A stretch of 46,375 nt of DNA from Acidobacteriota bacterium (GTDB lineage Bacteria; Acidobacteriota; Terriglobia; Acidiferrales; UBA7541): positions 1-46,375 of the forward strand of contig JAGWOX010000002.1 in NCBI GenBank assembly GCA_028877145.1. Direction: 5' to 3'. Made by a program: the position numbers and the translations under genes. Of this stretch, positions 45,409 to 46,375 are shown piece by piece (position 1 is the first letter of the stretch; each line of letters starts with the position of its first letter). Below the pieces are notes generated by a model. It was not told the origin of the DNA. It did no database searches and saw only the letters and a program-made list of their open reading frames with translations.

Positions 45409-46186
45409 GCGCCCCGAGCATCAGCACCGCCGCCGTAAGGAAAATCAACCAGCCGGAGAACTCGTGAAAGAAACCTTGGGCCAGCCGTGGCGAGATTTCC
45501 GCGGTCAGCGCGCCCGTGCCGAAAATCCGAAACGCATTGCTCGCCACCGCAATCGGCACCATCAGCGCCACCAGCATCGCTCGCATCCGCATTTGTTTCT
45601 CCGCCAGATAGGCGTAAGCCACCGCGACCGTCACCAGCGAAACGAGCGAGCGAATGCCGCTGCACGCCTGCGCCACCTCGAGCGTGTAATTCGCGAGGAT
45701 CAGCAAATTGCCTTCGCGCAGCACCGGAATGTGCACGGCGGCAAGCGCCGCTGCCGCCCAACGCGACGCGAGGATTTGCAGCGGCAGCGTTACCTCGGCA
45801 TACAGGACGCCGGGCCAGGGAATCATGAATACGAGGTACCCCAGAGGAAAAGCGACCGCGCCGAGCCTGCGCCAGCCTGCGAGGTACAAGACGAGCGAGG
45901 CGAGCAGGACGACGAACGAAAACCGCGTCGTGAAAAGCTCCGCCGCCAGCGTCCCGACAACCAGCAGCACGACCGCCCACGCAATTCCCACCAGCCCCAG
46001 CCAACTGCCGCCATTTCCCGTTCCCAACCACCGCCGCCGCTCGCGCCAGAGCACGAATCCCGAAAACGCCGGAACCAGAAATCCGTGACTCCAGTTCGGA
46101 TCCTCCCACCACTGCCTCGCCATCAGCCCAAACACCGGCGCATATAGCAGGACGATCAAGACAATCAGTGTCCCGGCGGCGAGCAT
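45359..46186 (-). CDS. xrt: Exosortase (EpsH/Xrt family)
   Basis: Membrane-embedded cysteine transpeptidase-like enzyme that processes PEP-CTERM tails. About 275 aa with eight hydrophobic segments. All three family residues are visible: Cys175 in LEVAQACSGIRSLVSL, Arg220 in ASNAFRIFGTG, and His241 in GFFHEFSGWLIFL. The track begins at TTG 46303, but ATG 46186 (MLAAGTLIVL) begins right before TM1, as in the family; its ribosome site is weak. First gene of the visible minus-strand locus exosortase-epsI-prsT-(PEP-CTERM). The exact Xrt subtype was not assigned from sequence. Confidence 0.92.
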   Translation of the reverse strand: MLAAGTLIVLIVLLYAPVFGLMARQWWEDPNWSHGFLVPAFSGFVLWRERRRWLGTGNGGSWLGLVGIAWAVVLLVVGTLAAELFTTRFSFVVLLASLVLYLAGWRRLGAVAFPLGYLVFMIPWPGVLYAEVTLPLQILASRWAAAALAAVHIPVLREGNLLILANYTLEVAQACSGIRSLVSLVTVAVAYAYLAEKQMRMRAMLVALMVPIAVASNAFRIFGTGALTAEISPRLAQGFFHEFSGWLIFLTAAVLMLGAHVLLKWLSGRIEALRG

Positions 46187-46375
46187 GACTTGATCGCCCC
46201 AGACCAAGTTCAGTGTCCAGCTTTGGCCTCGCGCCTCAGGGGCTCCATCACAATCGACTCGCAAACGTACTCCTTCACCAAAGTTTCGCCTCCCCCATTG
46301 CAAGAGCCGTGCCGGTCATGAATCTTTGTGGATGACAAATCGGGATCGCCGGCTAACGGGTGCCCTAAGATTAAA

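Overview
The window looks like GC-rich chromosomal DNA from an acidobacterium (Acidobacteriota). The strongest taxonomic clue is a small PadR-type regulator directly upstream of a MacB/FtsX-like permease, which matches the acidobacterial 'duplicated orphan permease' (ADOP) arrangement. A secreted protein of a type I associate with acidobacteria (GHRSLSFSEV, DNRYF motifs), a Zn-type HemB and an exosortase/PEP-CTERM locus are compatible with this. No rRNA, tRNA, CRISPR array, integrase or intact insertion sequence was seen. All assignments come from reading motifs; no database search was run.

Layout. 1-4.6 kb (minus strand): a heme operon, hemX-hemA-hemC-hemD-hemB, with 4-nt ATGA overlaps between the last four genes; hemB runs off the left edge. 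4.8-9.7 kb (plus): an aldo/keto reductase, a frameshifted secreted protein, then NADP isocitrate dehydrogenase and malate dehydrogenase (two TCA enzymes), each followed by a GC-rich hairpin. 10.4-21.5 kb: mostly exported proteins and transport. These are a lipoprotein, a 1041-aa BNR/VPS10-type beta-propeller protein, an MFS transporter, an NTF2-like exported protein and a 1428-aa M14-type metallopeptidase with a duplicated N-terminal module. 22-28.9 kb: hyuA-hyuB (hydantoinase/oxoprolinase family), a GntR/FCD regulator flanked by two CCGGTATAC sites, and two methyltransferases. 29-34.2 kb: a tandem pair of Ntn-type (C45/phospholipase B-like) hydrolases, each with its own nearly identical promoter, then a membrane protein fused to a GH113-like TIM barrel. 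34.2-37.1 kb (minus): padR and a frameshifted ADOP permease.

37.3-40.4 kb (minus) is the most unusual part. Two paralogous exported proteins carry the His-Cys-His-Met ligand set of type-1 copper sites plus a carboxypeptidase-regulatory-like domain. They flank an exported single-haem (CSSCH) protein that appears to be an outer-membrane beta-barrel. This looks like a periplasm-to-surface redox or metal module. 41.3-46.2 kb (minus) is a compact protein-sorting locus: exosortase, EpsI, a TPR lipoprotein (PrsT type) and one PEP-CTERM substrate.

Two genes (the secreted protein near 6.2 kb and the ADOP permease near 36.2 kb) carry single-base frameshifts at or near short homopolymers or simple sequence. 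These may be real decay or assembly error.
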